Assembly: GCA_964512045.1 (NCBI GenBank)
Contig: CAZEJK010000075.1
Span: 1-22,312 of the forward strand
Length of the DNA: 22,312 nt
Direction of reading: 5' to 3'
DNA from: CAZEJK01 sp964512045
Lineage (GTDB): Bacteria > Acidobacteriota > Thermoanaerobaculia > Thermoanaerobaculales > Sulfomarinibacteraceae
The position numbers and the translations under genes were made by a program. Below, in pieces: positions 7,708 to 15,921 of this stretch. Under the pieces are notes generated by a model. That model worked only from the letters and a program-made list of their open reading frames with translations, did not search any database and was not told the origin of the DNA. Positions within the stretch are counted from its first letter, which is position 1. Each line of letters starts with the position of its first letter.

Positions 7708-10700
7708 ACACGCAACTCACCGCAGCACTCGAACGCCTTGGCGACGAGCTGTGGGAGCTCCAGAACTTGGCCCTTCGCCTGAGCGTGGAAGGTGGTGGCG
7801 ACCGTCACCTCCGCACGGAGACTGCTCAGCAGCTGGCTACGCTCCAGAGCGAGCTCGAAGGCGTCAGCGCGCCTCGTCTCCACGCGGCGCTTGTCGAAGC
7901 GCAGGCGGTTGCGGAGAACGAGGAGCGGATCACGGTGTGCGCGGATCGGCTGTACGGCCTGATCGAAGGTATGGCCGGCGCTGCGCGTGGAGAGGGGAGC
8001 GCCGTTCTCGAAGCCGCTGTGGTCGCCTTCTTGGTGGCATGCGGTGTCGAGCTGCCAGAGGAAGGAGATGGTCTCCCACGCGAGTCGGAGGGGGACGGTC
8101 CGGATGAACGAGGTCGAGCGGAGGTCGGCGATCACACTGCAGCACCTTCGGCTGACCAGCTGATCGATGTGTACGGCGAGCTGGATGACGAGGATGCCCA
8201 GGAGTTCTGTGCCGAGTCGCGCGAGCACCTGGCGACGATGGAGACCAACCTCGTCGAGCTGGAGCGCACGGGCGATCCGGAGTGTGTGGCGGAGATCTTC
8301 CGCGCAGCACACTCCATCAAAGGCGGTGCTCAGTACCTCGGCCTGGAGGCGACCTCGACGGTGGCGCACCGGATGGAGACGCTCCTCGATCGGATTCGAT
8401 CAGGTGCGCAGCAGCCGGATGGGGAGGTCATGGCAGTCCTTCTGGCGGCTTTGGACGTCTTGGCCGCATTGATCGAGGGAGCCAGCCGTAAGGAGGCGCC
8501 AGCACTGAACGCGGCCGCGATCGTGCGACGTCTGGAAAGGGCAGCGGCAGCGCGTTCCCAGCTCGGACCGTCGTCTGCTGAGCACCAGGAAGCCGAGGCG
8601 CATCCGACTGCGCCTGCGGTCGAAGTGGCGGAGGACGTCACGGAGGCGCCGTCTCTGCCCCCGCATGAGCTCTCAGACAGCGAGAGTGGGACGCGCGAGG
8701 TCGGTGACGAAGGAGTCGCCCACGGTTCGGAATGGGAGTCCGCAGCTCCGGGTGAGGACGATCGGAACGAAGGCGCCGATGCAGAGCTGTTCATCGCCGA
8801 TTACCGCGAGAACATGGCTTCGGCGCGAGCCCTTCTCGAACGGCCGGAGCGGCTTGCAGCCGATCCGGAGCAGCTTGCCGTCGTGACCCGCAACCTGCAT
8901 ACCATCAAGGGAATCGCGGGTTTTGTGGGGTTGGCGGAGATGGAGCGGCTGGCGCACACTCTGGAGCAGCTGATCGCGCGCGCGCTGCGACACCGGTCCG
9001 ATCTTCCTCACGACATCCGATTGGCGACCTCGGCAAGCCTCGATCTTCTCGACGAGGTCTTCTCTCAGTTCGTCGAGTACGGGTCGGTTACCGTTGAGGT
9101 GGACGACATCGTCTCGCGGGTCGGGGAGCTCGTAGAACGGGAAGGCCGGGTGATGGGATGGCACTCTGCGGACGCTGGCGCCGCGGCGGCCATCGCGTCC
9201 AGCGACCATCCGTACGCCGCTTCGTTTCGTGAGCTCATCGATGCGACCGGCGCCGAGGATCTGGGGCGCTGTGCCACTGCGTTGGGAGAGCTGGAGCAGG
9301 CCGGCTCTCTGCATGGCTACGACACCTTCGTTCGCGAGGTGGGCGACGTGCTGTCGGCAATCGGCGGAATGTCGGCCGTGACCATGCGAGAGCAGGTGGA
9401 ACGGCTGGCACGGTTGGTGCCGAAGGACCTTGGGATCGAGTCGCTGGGCGATCAGGACCAGGTGGACGACAGGCCTTTCGACGAGCTTGTGGTGACGGTT
9501 CCGGGGATCGGTCCGAAGAAGGCGCTGCGGTTGCGGGAGGCGGGCATCAACAGCCGCGAAGCCGTGTGCGCAGCGGGTGTTGCCGGTCTGCTGTCGGTTC
9601 GGGGGATCAACGTCGAGCAAGCTCGGATGCTGCTGGATGTGTGTCAGCGCGCCGGCAACGGACCGGCGCCTGAGTCGGCTCTGACGAGCCTGGAAGCGGA
9701 GATCCTCGAGGACGATTACGATACCGAGCTGGTTCGAATCTATCTGGAGACAACGCGCGAGCGTATCTCGGAGGCTCTTGCGGCGTGGCACGAAGGGGAG
9801 CACGAGATCCTCTGTGGTCTGCTCGATGATCTGGACGCCGCAGCACGTTACATGGGCTACGAGCCGTTGGCCAACCGATTTGCACGGACTCGCGCCGCGG
9901 TGACGGAAGGCGCTGGCGAAGAGGTGACTCAAGCCCTACGTCAGGTCGAGACATTTCTCGATGTGGTGTGGGCGCGCCAGTCGGAGGTGGTGCGCGTTTC
10001 TGAGACGGATGCGGTGCAGGACGACTTCGACGAGCTGGAGCGGATCTTCGTCGACTCGGCGGCAGTCCATCTGCACGACCTGGCTCGGGATCTGCTGGTC
10101 TTCGTCGAGCAGATGGAGCCGGATCTGCTGTCCTCGATTCAGCACCACCTCGGCTGTCTCGAGTCGGCTGCGGTGAACATCGCGCGAGACGAGACCGCGG
10201 CCGTGGCAAAAGACGTCCGAGAACGGGTCGAGACGGTGTGGCTTGAAGGCGATGTTCTGACCGATGAGGTCGTCGAGCGCCTGCTGGATGGCGTGCGCGA
10301 CCTGTACCGTCAGTGTGGCCTGGATGTGCCGGAGCTTCGGGCGCCGAGCCTCTCGGTGAAGTGCAGGGTTGATCCGGCGAAGGACGATCTCGACGCCCTG
10401 TTCGAGGAGCTGCATGCAGGCGATGCATTCGACCCGGGCTCCGAGCCTCGAGCTTCCGATGCTGCGGAGGTCAGGCCACCGCAGGAAGCCGCGGAGGCTC
10501 CACAGGCTCCTGGGCTGGATCGTGAGAGCCCCGGGGCTGGAGAACCGGACGATACGTCGACGGCATCCGCGACGGCCGAGGAGATCGTTGCCGGCGCACA
10601 GGAGGCGGAGCACATCGCCGAGGGCCGAGCTGGTACGGAGGCTCCAGGCCCCTTGGAGACCACCGAACGCGCGACCGGCGGTGATGGCGGCGGGGACGGC

Positions 10701-12128
10701 GACGGCGGATCGGGAGACCCCGGCGGTGCAGTTCGGGCGCTTGTGGATCCCCAGACGACCTTGCGAGTGGACACCAAGAAGATCGACGACCTGATGAACA
10801 TGGCCGCTGAGCTCGTGGTGAACCGCTCGTCGATGATGGTCCTTGGCAGTACCGTCCGGGAAGTGATCACGCAGGTCATCGATTCCGGGAACCTGAGCAA
10901 GAACGAGGCCCGAGACCTGCGGATGGTGATCAACCGGTTCGAGGAGGCATCGACCGACCTCGGCCGGGTGAGCAACCAGCTCCAGGAAGGTGTCATGCGG
11001 ATCCGGATGGTGCCAGTCAAGGCCCTGTTCAACCGTGTGCCGCGACTGGTTCGGGATCTGTCGGTGCGCGAAGGCCGAAAGGTGCGGTTGTCGCTCCACG
11101 GTGAGGAGACAGAGCTCGATAAGAGCGTCATCGAGCAGCTCGCTGATCCGCTCGTTCATCTGCTCCGCAACGCCATCGGACATGGGCTGGAAGCTCCCGA
11201 GGATCGAGTGGCGGCTGGGAAGAGCCCGGAAGGGCTCCTCGAGATCTCGGCGCGCCATGAGGGGAACATGGTGATCCTCGACGTGTTCGATGACGGACGC
11301 GGCATCTCGTTTGGCAGAGTTCGCCAGCGCCTGGTGGCATTGGGCATGTCCTCGGAGGCGGATGCCGAGCGTCTCGCAGACCGCGAGCTGCTCTCGGCGA
11401 TCTTCCTGCCCGGTTTCTCGACATCGCAGCAGGTGGGCGAGGTGTCGGGTCGAGGCGTCGGATTGGACGTTGTCAAGCAGAACATCGAGAGCCTCGGCGG
11501 ACAGATCGAGGTTGCCTCTCAGGAAGGTGTGAGCTGCAGGTTCTCGATCCGGATCCCTCTGACGATGGCGATCATGCAGGCGCTGCTCGTGCGCGTTGGA
11601 CGCGAGGTGTACTCGATACCGGTGTCGGCCGTGATCCAGACGGTCAAGGTAACGGATGCGGACATCTCGACGGTGGAGCGACAGGAGGTGATCACGGTCC
11701 GTGATGCGGTGGTGCCTTTGGTTCATCTCGACGAGGTGTTCAGCTATGCGTACCACCTCGAGACCGACCAGATGAACGGCAACGGAACGGCTCATAACGG
11801 TGACGGCGACGAAGAGGCTGAACGGTATGTCGTGGTGCTTCAGGGTGAAGGCTCGGAGCTTGGAGTGGTCGTGGACAGTGTTGTCGGTGGTCAAGACATC
11901 GTGATCAAGAGCCTCGAGGACGAGCTGGTGGATGCGCGTGGCGTCGCCGGAGCCGCCATCCTGGGCGACGGCACCGTGACGCTCATTTTGGATGTCGCCG
12001 AGATCCAGAAGATGGCAGTGGATCCGGAGCATTACGAGCAGCAGAGGTACAGCTCGCGGTTGCGGGAGTTCGAGGCGTTTCTGCGGACCAACGGTAGTGG
12101 AGGCGGCTCGAGCCTCCTGACGAACTGA
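7704..12128 (+). CDS. cheA: Large multi-Hpt CheA-type histidine kinase with embedded helix-hairpin-helix module
   Basis: At 1474 residues this is more than twice the usual CheA. A helical N-terminus (1-130) is followed by Hpt1 (about 155-262, H203 in AAHSIKGG), an acidic linker, Hpt2 (about 359-480, H399 in NLHTIKG), another helical stretch, and a helix-hairpin-helix module (about 592-655, VPGIGPKKALRLREAGI then VRGINVEQARMLL). Two further Hpt-like regions follow (about 665-755, with D708 where His is expected; about 774-875, no clear motif). A low-complexity linker (about 890-1015) leads to the CheA core: dimerisation P3 from about 1021 (VDTKKIDDLMNMAAELV), ATPase P4 with N1156 of the N box, DDGRG at 1196-1200 and GRGVGL at 1249-1254, and the CheW-like P5 at about 1272-1460. 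There is no C-terminal receiver. The N box reads NAIGHG, where Asp is usual at the Gly. Multi-Hpt CheA proteins such as ChpA/PilL usually serve pili or other non-flagellar outputs. Confidence 0.95.
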   Translation: MNTQLTAALERLGDELWELQNLALRLSVEGGGDRHLRTETAQQLATLQSELEGVSAPRLHAALVEAQAVAENEERITVCADRLYGLIEGMAGAARGEGSAVLEAAVVAFLVACGVELPEEGDGLPRESEGDGPDERGRAEVGDHTAAPSADQLIDVYGELDDEDAQEFCAESREHLATMETNLVELERTGDPECVAEIFRAAHSIKGGAQYLGLEATSTVAHRMETLLDRIRSGAQQPDGEVMAVLLAALDVLAALIEGASRKEAPALNAAAIVRRLERAAAARSQLGPSSAEHQEAEAHPTAPAVEVAEDVTEAPSLPPHELSDSESGTREVGDEGVAHGSEWESAAPGEDDRNEGADAELFIADYRENMASARALLERPERLAADPEQLAVVTRNLHTIKGIAGFVGLAEMERLAHTLEQLIARALRHRSDLPHDIRLATSASLDLLDEVFSQFVEYGSVTVEVDDIVSRVGELVEREGRVMGWHSADAGAAAAIASSDHPYAASFRELIDATGAEDLGRCATALGELEQAGSLHGYDTFVREVGDVLSAIGGMSAVTMREQVERLARLVPKDLGIESLGDQDQVDDRPFDELVVTVPGIGPKKALRLREAGINSREAVCAAGVAGLLSVRGINVEQARMLLDVCQRAGNGPAPESALTSLEAEILEDDYDTELVRIYLETTRERISEALAAWHEGEHEILCGLLDDLDAAARYMGYEPLANRFARTRAAVTEGAGEEVTQALRQVETFLDVVWARQSEVVRVSETDAVQDDFDELERIFVDSAAVHLHDLARDLLVFVEQMEPDLLSSIQHHLGCLESAAVNIARDETAAVAKDVRERVETVWLEGDVLTDEVVERLLDGVRDLYRQCGLDVPELRAPSLSVKCRVDPAKDDLDALFEELHAGDAFDPGSEPRASDAAEVRPPQEAAEAPQAPGLDRESPGAGEPDDTSTASATAEEIVAGAQEAEHIAEGRAGTEAPGPLETTERATGGDGGGDGDGGSGDPGGAVRALVDPQTTLRVDTKKIDDLMNMAAELVVNRSSMMVLGSTVREVITQVIDSGNLSKNEARDLRMVINRFEEASTDLGRVSNQLQEGVMRIRMVPVKALFNRVPRLVRDLSVREGRKVRLSLHGEETELDKSVIEQLADPLVHLLRNAIGHGLEAPEDRVAAGKSPEGLLEISARHEGNMVILDVFDDGRGISFGRVRQRLVALGMSSEADAERLADRELLSAIFLPGFSTSQQVGEVSGRGVGLDVVKQNIESLGGQIEVASQEGVSCRFSIRIPLTMAIMQALLVRVGREVYSIPVSAVIQTVKVTDADISTVERQEVITVRDAVVPLVHLDEVFSYAYHLETDQMNGNGTAHNGDGDEEAERYVVVLQGEGSELGVVVDSVVGGQDIVIKSLEDELVDARGVAGAAILGDGTVTLILDVAEIQKMAVDPEHYEQQRYSSRLREFEAFLRTNGSGGGSSLLTN

Positions 12129-12130
12129 TC

Positions 12131-12136
12131 GGAAGG
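12131..12136 (+). promoter_or_regulatory. Ribosome binding site deciding the start at 12145
   Basis: GGAAGG lies 8 bases before GTG 12145. The in-frame GTG at 12136 overlaps this motif and so would have no spacing, which favours the later start. Confidence 0.5.
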
Positions 12137-12144
12137 TGAGGCCG

Positions 12145-13176
12145 GTGGCTGCTCGAGCGCTGATCGTCGATGACTCCGCCCTGGTCATTCACGAGCTGGC
12201 TCGGATCGTGACCGAAGAGCTCGGCTTCGAGGTGGTCGGAACGGCGGAGCACGGAGTGCAGGCCGTCGACATGGCGACGGCCCTGCGTCCGGACCTTGTG
12301 ACCCTCGACGTGCGGATGCCGGTGATGAACGGTGTGACGGCGCTCAAGCACATCATGACCCGCCGGCCGGTTGCCACCGTGATGGTGTCGGGAGCGACCA
12401 ACGAGGACAGCCATCTGGCGTTCGAGTGCTTGCGATGTGGTGCTCTCGACTTCGTGTGGAAGCCTTCCAGCGAGCTGGACGGCGGCGACCGTGAGGTGCA
12501 GAGAGCCCGAATCCGTGACCGGCTTCGCGGCGCGGCGGGGAGAGATGCCCCAGCGCCGCGGTACTGTCGACTCCGCCGTCAGGCGGTCAGTGTGCGGCCG
12601 AGTCTGCGTCCACCGGACACCGTGGGGCTGATTGCCGCAGGACGTACCGGGCTTGCACCGCTGATGGCTGTGGTCAACTCGATTCCAGCTGGTGTTGCGA
12701 GCTCGTGGATCGTGATCCTGGATCTCGCGCCTCGGGTGGTGATGTCGTTTGCAGAGTATCTCGGTCGGTTGACACCACTGTCTGTGACAACCGCGGAGCT
12801 GGGCCTGGAGATTCGGGCCGAGACGGTGTACCTGATGCCAACTGCGAGGTCGCTTCGGGTCCTTGGAGAGCGGGGTGCGATGCGCTTCGATGAAGAGATG
12901 TCGCAAGAGGGAGCTCGAGGTGTGGTCGACTCGTGGTCAGACGTGTGCCGTGGCCGGCGGCTGCGATCGGCACTCCTCTCGGGTGCAGGCCGAGATGTCG
13001 CAGAGCGTCTGGGCGACCTGGCGAGCTCCGACGTGGATGTGGTGGCCCAGTCTCCTCAGACCGCATTGCAGGCGGAAGGTCTGAAGCGGGCCGCGGACGC
13101 TCCCGGCGTTCGTGTCGTTGCTCCGTACGAGGTGGCCCAGGTCGTCAGGACCGAGCTGGTTCGAGGGCCCCGATGA
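12145..13176 (+). CDS. CheB-like response regulator with degenerate methylesterase domain (third copy)
   Basis: The 343-residue protein pairs a receiver (about 4-120: IVDDSA, D55 in LDVRMPVMNG, Ser in MVSGA, Lys in VWKPSS) with a CheB-like domain (about 158-335). The fold is recognisable: VVMSFAEYLGRL matches the CheB helix after QHMP, and LLSGAGRDV matches LLSGMGxDG. The nucleophile motif reads AAGRTGL, with R167 where Ser should be. The QHMP motif reads DLAP, with L194 where His should be. D284 is kept. Catalysis is therefore unlikely. It sits between cheA and an intact cheB whose start overlaps its stop by 4 bases. Together with the copies at 732 and 1754 it makes three inactive-looking CheB relatives in one operon. 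GTG 12136 is an alternative start. Confidence 0.86.
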   Translation: MAARALIVDDSALVIHELARIVTEELGFEVVGTAEHGVQAVDMATALRPDLVTLDVRMPVMNGVTALKHIMTRRPVATVMVSGATNEDSHLAFECLRCGALDFVWKPSSELDGGDREVQRARIRDRLRGAAGRDAPAPRYCRLRRQAVSVRPSLRPPDTVGLIAAGRTGLAPLMAVVNSIPAGVASSWIVILDLAPRVVMSFAEYLGRLTPLSVTTAELGLEIRAETVYLMPTARSLRVLGERGAMRFDEEMSQEGARGVVDSWSDVCRGRRLRSALLSGAGRDVAERLGDLASSDVDVVAQSPQTALQAEGLKRAADAPGVRVVAPYEVAQVVRTELVRGPR

Positions 13177-14294
13177 ACCGACCACCGGTCCGCGTCCTGG
13201 TCGTGGACGACTCGGCGTTCATCCGAGCGTCGGTCACCCGATTGCTCGAGATCGACCCGGATCTTGTCGTGGTCGGACATGCCGCGAACGGTGAGGAGGC
13301 GCTGTCCAGGACCGCGCAGCTCAAACCGGATGTGGTGACGCTCGACCTGCACATGCCAGTGATGGATGGACTGCAGGCTCTCGGTTACCTTGTCCGAGAG
13401 CACTCACAGCCGGTTGTCGTCCTGTCGACGTTGGCGGTTGAGGGGTCCTTCAACACCTTCCGATCGCTGGCCTTGGGGGCGGTGGACTTCGTCACCAAGC
13501 CAGTGGGAGGAGCGTACCTCGGATCACAGCGAGAGCTCGGCGAGGAGCTGCGGACGAAGGTGCGGATCGCTGCGGCAGTGCCGAGATCGAAGATCGGTAC
13601 GCGTCAACATGGTCGGATCGCTCCAGGTGCGAAGGGCGCTTTGCATAGCGTCGATGAGGAGCCGTGTCGTTACGTTGTGGCTGTCGGCGGTTCCACCGGC
13701 GGCACCGTCGCACTGGAGGCGCTGCTCCGCAGTACGCCGGTCCATCTCCCGATGGCGATGGTGGTGGTCCAGCACATGCCGAAGGGGTTTTCACGTAGCT
13801 TTGCAGAGTACCTGGATTCGGCATGCGGTCTGACGGTCTGCGAGGCGGTGGACGGGATGACAGTGGGGTCCCACCACGTGTACCTGGCGCCAGGGGGTGA
13901 GCATCTGCGGATGCGCCGGAACCGGGGAAAGCTGGTGTTGAAGGTAGGAGACGCTCCAGCCGGGGAACGCGGTTACCGGCCTTCCATCGATCTCCTTCTG
14001 TACTCCGCGGCGTGTGCGCAGGGCGGCCGAGCGGTCGGAGTGCTCCTGTCGGGGCTAGGAACCGATGGAGTGCTCGGGTTGACGGCGCTGCGCCGGGTGG
14101 GCGGCTGCACCATGGTCCAGGATGAGAGCAGCTCGGTTGTGTACGGCATGGCAGCGCGTGCCGTCTCCGCAGGGGTGGTCGAAGCCGAGCTGCCGCCCGA
14201 GGACATGATCCACCGTGTCATGGACTGGTTTGGCAGGGACCGGTCGGGTCTCAATCCACGGTGGTTGCCGAGCGAGCAAGGAGGGGTTGCATGA
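13173..14294 (+). CDS. cheB: CheB protein-glutamate methylesterase/deamidase
   Basis: The 373-residue response regulator removes methyl groups from receptor glutamates and deamidates receptor glutamines when phosphorylated by CheA. The receiver (about 6-125) has VVDDSA, D58 in LDLHMPVMDG, Ser in VLSTLA and Lys in VTKPVG. The effector domain has the complete triad: S174 in VGGSTGG, H201 in VVVQHMP and D298 in LLSGLGTDG, plus VYLAPGGEHL and RPSIDLLL, both typical of CheB. Length is slightly above the usual 350. It is the only CheB in the window able to act as an enzyme. No cheR partner is visible, so the methyltransferase must be encoded elsewhere, or the protein acts mainly as a deamidase (inference). 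The C-terminal stretch after residue 350 is non-conserved. Confidence 0.96.
   Translation: MNRPPVRVLVVDDSAFIRASVTRLLEIDPDLVVVGHAANGEEALSRTAQLKPDVVTLDLHMPVMDGLQALGYLVREHSQPVVVLSTLAVEGSFNTFRSLALGAVDFVTKPVGGAYLGSQRELGEELRTKVRIAAAVPRSKIGTRQHGRIAPGAKGALHSVDEEPCRYVVAVGGSTGGTVALEALLRSTPVHLPMAMVVVQHMPKGFSRSFAEYLDSACGLTVCEAVDGMTVGSHHVYLAPGGEHLRMRRNRGKLVLKVGDAPAGERGYRPSIDLLLYSAACAQGGRAVGVLLSGLGTDGVLGLTALRRVGGCTMVQDESSSVVYGMAARAVSAGVVEAELPPEDMIHRVMDWFGRDRSGLNPRWLPSEQGGVA
14278..14286 (+). promoter_or_regulatory. Ribosome binding site for the outer-membrane protein gene
   Basis: AAGGAGGGG lies inside the 3' end of cheB, 4 bases before ATG 14291. It supports this start over in-frame codons further upstream and makes the coupling of the chemosensory half to the transport half physically explicit. 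Confidence 0.65.
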
Positions 14295-15040
14295 GAGGTT
14301 TCGTTGTGTGCCTGATGGTGCTGGTGGCCGTTCCAGTGGGAGCCGGCGACGTCTCGTTCGACGCGTCGGTGGACCTGGTCTCGGCCTACGTATGGCGAGG
14401 TCTCGAGCTGGATGACAAGGCGTCTCTCCAGCCGTCGATCACGGTGGGGTGGGCCGCCTCCGAAACGACGACGGTCAGCCTCAACGGATGGTGGAACGTC
14501 GCCCTCGATGATCATGGCTCCGACACGTGGACGGATACACTGTTCGAGCAGGACTTCACCCTGGCACTCGAGCATGTTCTCGACGGTGACACGGTGGTAA
14601 CCGCAGGCTATATCTACTACAGCAACCCCAGGTCCGACGTGGCGCCCGGTATCGAGGATTGGCAAACGCACGAGCTGTACCTCGGCGTGAGCTGGAACGC
14701 GATCCAGGCCACTCTGTATCGAGATGTCGACGCGGTGCAGGGGTTCTACCTCGATCTGTCGGCTTCGCACGACCTCGCTCTCGCGCGGAGCTGGAGCGTG
14801 ACGCCAGGGATCCACCTGGGCTTCACATCTGGCATGGCGCCGAGCGCGGCCTCTCCAGACGAGGCCGCCTGGTACCTTTCCGACGGTCTGGTGGACGGCG
14901 CCGCGACGGTCTCCGTTTCATGGGACTTTGCACAGCGTGTCTCCTTGACTGGAACCGCAGGTTGGTCGATCCGGTTCGATGATCCTCCAACAGAGGACGA
15001 TGCAACGTGGGTGGGTCTCGGCATGTCGGTCTGGTGGTGA
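14291..15040 (+). CDS. Predicted outer-membrane beta-barrel protein of TorF/Gcw_chp type
   Basis: The 249-residue exported protein has a signal peptide (MRGFVVCLMVLVAVPVGAGD, likely cleaved after VGA). The mature protein is rich in alternating aromatic strands. It opens with DASVDLVSAYVWRGLELDD, which resembles the N-terminal strand of the TorF-type putative porin family (Gcw_chp, usually with a YVWRG or YRFRG motif). It ends WVGLGMSVWW, and a terminal aromatic residue is a classic barrel signature. Length is usual for that family. Its ATG overlaps the cheB stop by 4 bases and its stop overlaps the permease GTG by 4 bases. Neighbouring ABC importer genes suggest it passes the substrate across the outer membrane (inference). 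Family assignment is from motif memory and needs a profile search. Confidence 0.75.
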   Translation: MRGFVVCLMVLVAVPVGAGDVSFDASVDLVSAYVWRGLELDDKASLQPSITVGWAASETTTVSLNGWWNVALDDHGSDTWTDTLFEQDFTLALEHVLDGDTVVTAGYIYYSNPRSDVAPGIEDWQTHELYLGVSWNAIQATLYRDVDAVQGFYLDLSASHDLALARSWSVTPGIHLGFTSGMAPSAASPDEAAWYLSDGLVDGAATVSVSWDFAQRVSLTGTAGWSIRFDDPPTEDDATWVGLGMSVWW

Positions 15041-15888
15041 AGATGAAGGCTGAGATGATGCGTGCAGCGGCGTTTCCCGGACTCGTGGATCGGCTCTACC
15101 AGCGGTCGCGCCGGTTGCGGTGGCGATGGATGGGGTGGCGGAAGGTGGTGTATCCGCTCGCAGCCTATGCCGGCGTGCTCCTCCTGTGGCAGACCATGTG
15201 TCTGGTCGGGGGCTGGTCTGATGAGGTGTTTCCTGGACCGGTGGCGACCTTTCGCGGGTTGATCGAGCTGGTCGCGGGTGGAACCCTCCTCCATCACGCT
15301 GTCGCCAGCCTGTTCCGAGTGACGCTTGGCTTCTACATCGCTGTGGTGAGCGCGGTGCCGATCGGCATCGGTCTTGGACGGTGGGCTGAAGGGCGCATGG
15401 CGTTCAACTCGCTGATCCAGTTTCTCCGTCCGATCTCGCCGTTGGCGTGGATCCCACTCGCCATGCTGTGGTTCGGGATCGGGGAGAAGCCAGCGGTCTT
15501 TCTGATCTTTCTGTCGTCGTTCTTCCCACTGCTCGTCTCGACGATGGTGGCAGTACAGCAGATTGACCAGACGTACTTCCGGGTTGCGGCGAACTTCGCA
15601 TTCACTCGCGTGGAGACGGTGCGGAAGGTGATCGTCCCGGCGATTCTCCCATCCGTGCTGCCGGCGCTGCGGATCAGTCTCGGTATTGCCTGGCTGGTGG
15701 TGGTGGCCGCGGAGATGATCGCTGTCAAGTCGGGGCTCGGGTACCTGATTCTCGATTCGCGGAACGCGCTGCGGATGGACTACGTGCTCGACGCGATGAT
15801 TGCCATCGGTGCGATCGGCGTCGTGCTCGATCGTCTCATGGGAATGCTGGGGAACCTGGGCGGGGTCGCCTGGGGCACGCAGCGCTGA
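15037..15888 (+). CDS. ABC transporter permease, nitrate/sulfonate/taurine class
   Basis: The roughly 283-residue inner-membrane protein has about six hydrophobic segments. Recognisable family features are the N-terminal helix VVYPLAAYAGVLLLWQ, FPGPVATFRGLIELVAGGTL after it (compare LPSPxxV in SsuC/TauC/NrtB), the segment PISPLAWIPLAMLWFGIGEK that is very characteristic of this class, and the coupling loop YFRVAANFAFTRVETVRKVI with a partly divergent EAA motif. The GTG at 15037 overlaps the previous stop by 4 bases; ATG 15043 is nearly as likely, and the ribosome site is weak for both. The ATPase and binding protein follow. Substrate cannot be read from the sequence; members of this class carry nitrate, bicarbonate, sulfonates, taurine or pyrimidine precursors. 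Confidence 0.9.
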   Translation: MKMKAEMMRAAAFPGLVDRLYQRSRRLRWRWMGWRKVVYPLAAYAGVLLLWQTMCLVGGWSDEVFPGPVATFRGLIELVAGGTLLHHAVASLFRVTLGFYIAVVSAVPIGIGLGRWAEGRMAFNSLIQFLRPISPLAWIPLAMLWFGIGEKPAVFLIFLSSFFPLLVSTMVAVQQIDQTYFRVAANFAFTRVETVRKVIVPAILPSVLPALRISLGIAWLVVVAAEMIAVKSGLGYLILDSRNALRMDYVLDAMIAIGAIGVVLDRLMGMLGNLGGVAWGTQR

Positions 15889-15921
15889 TCGTCGGTCAGA
15901 CACCGGATCGTTGGGGGTGGC

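Noticed and set aside
10678..10725. Gly/Asp-rich repetitive codons in cheA as a tandem repeat or calcium-binding motif
   Set aside because: They are irregular and lie in a disordered linker before P3; ordinary low-complexity sequence.
9936..12188. Minus-strand open frame of 750 residues opposite cheA
   Set aside because: The + strand encodes clear P3, P4 and P5 kinase domains here; the antisense product has no recognisable motif.
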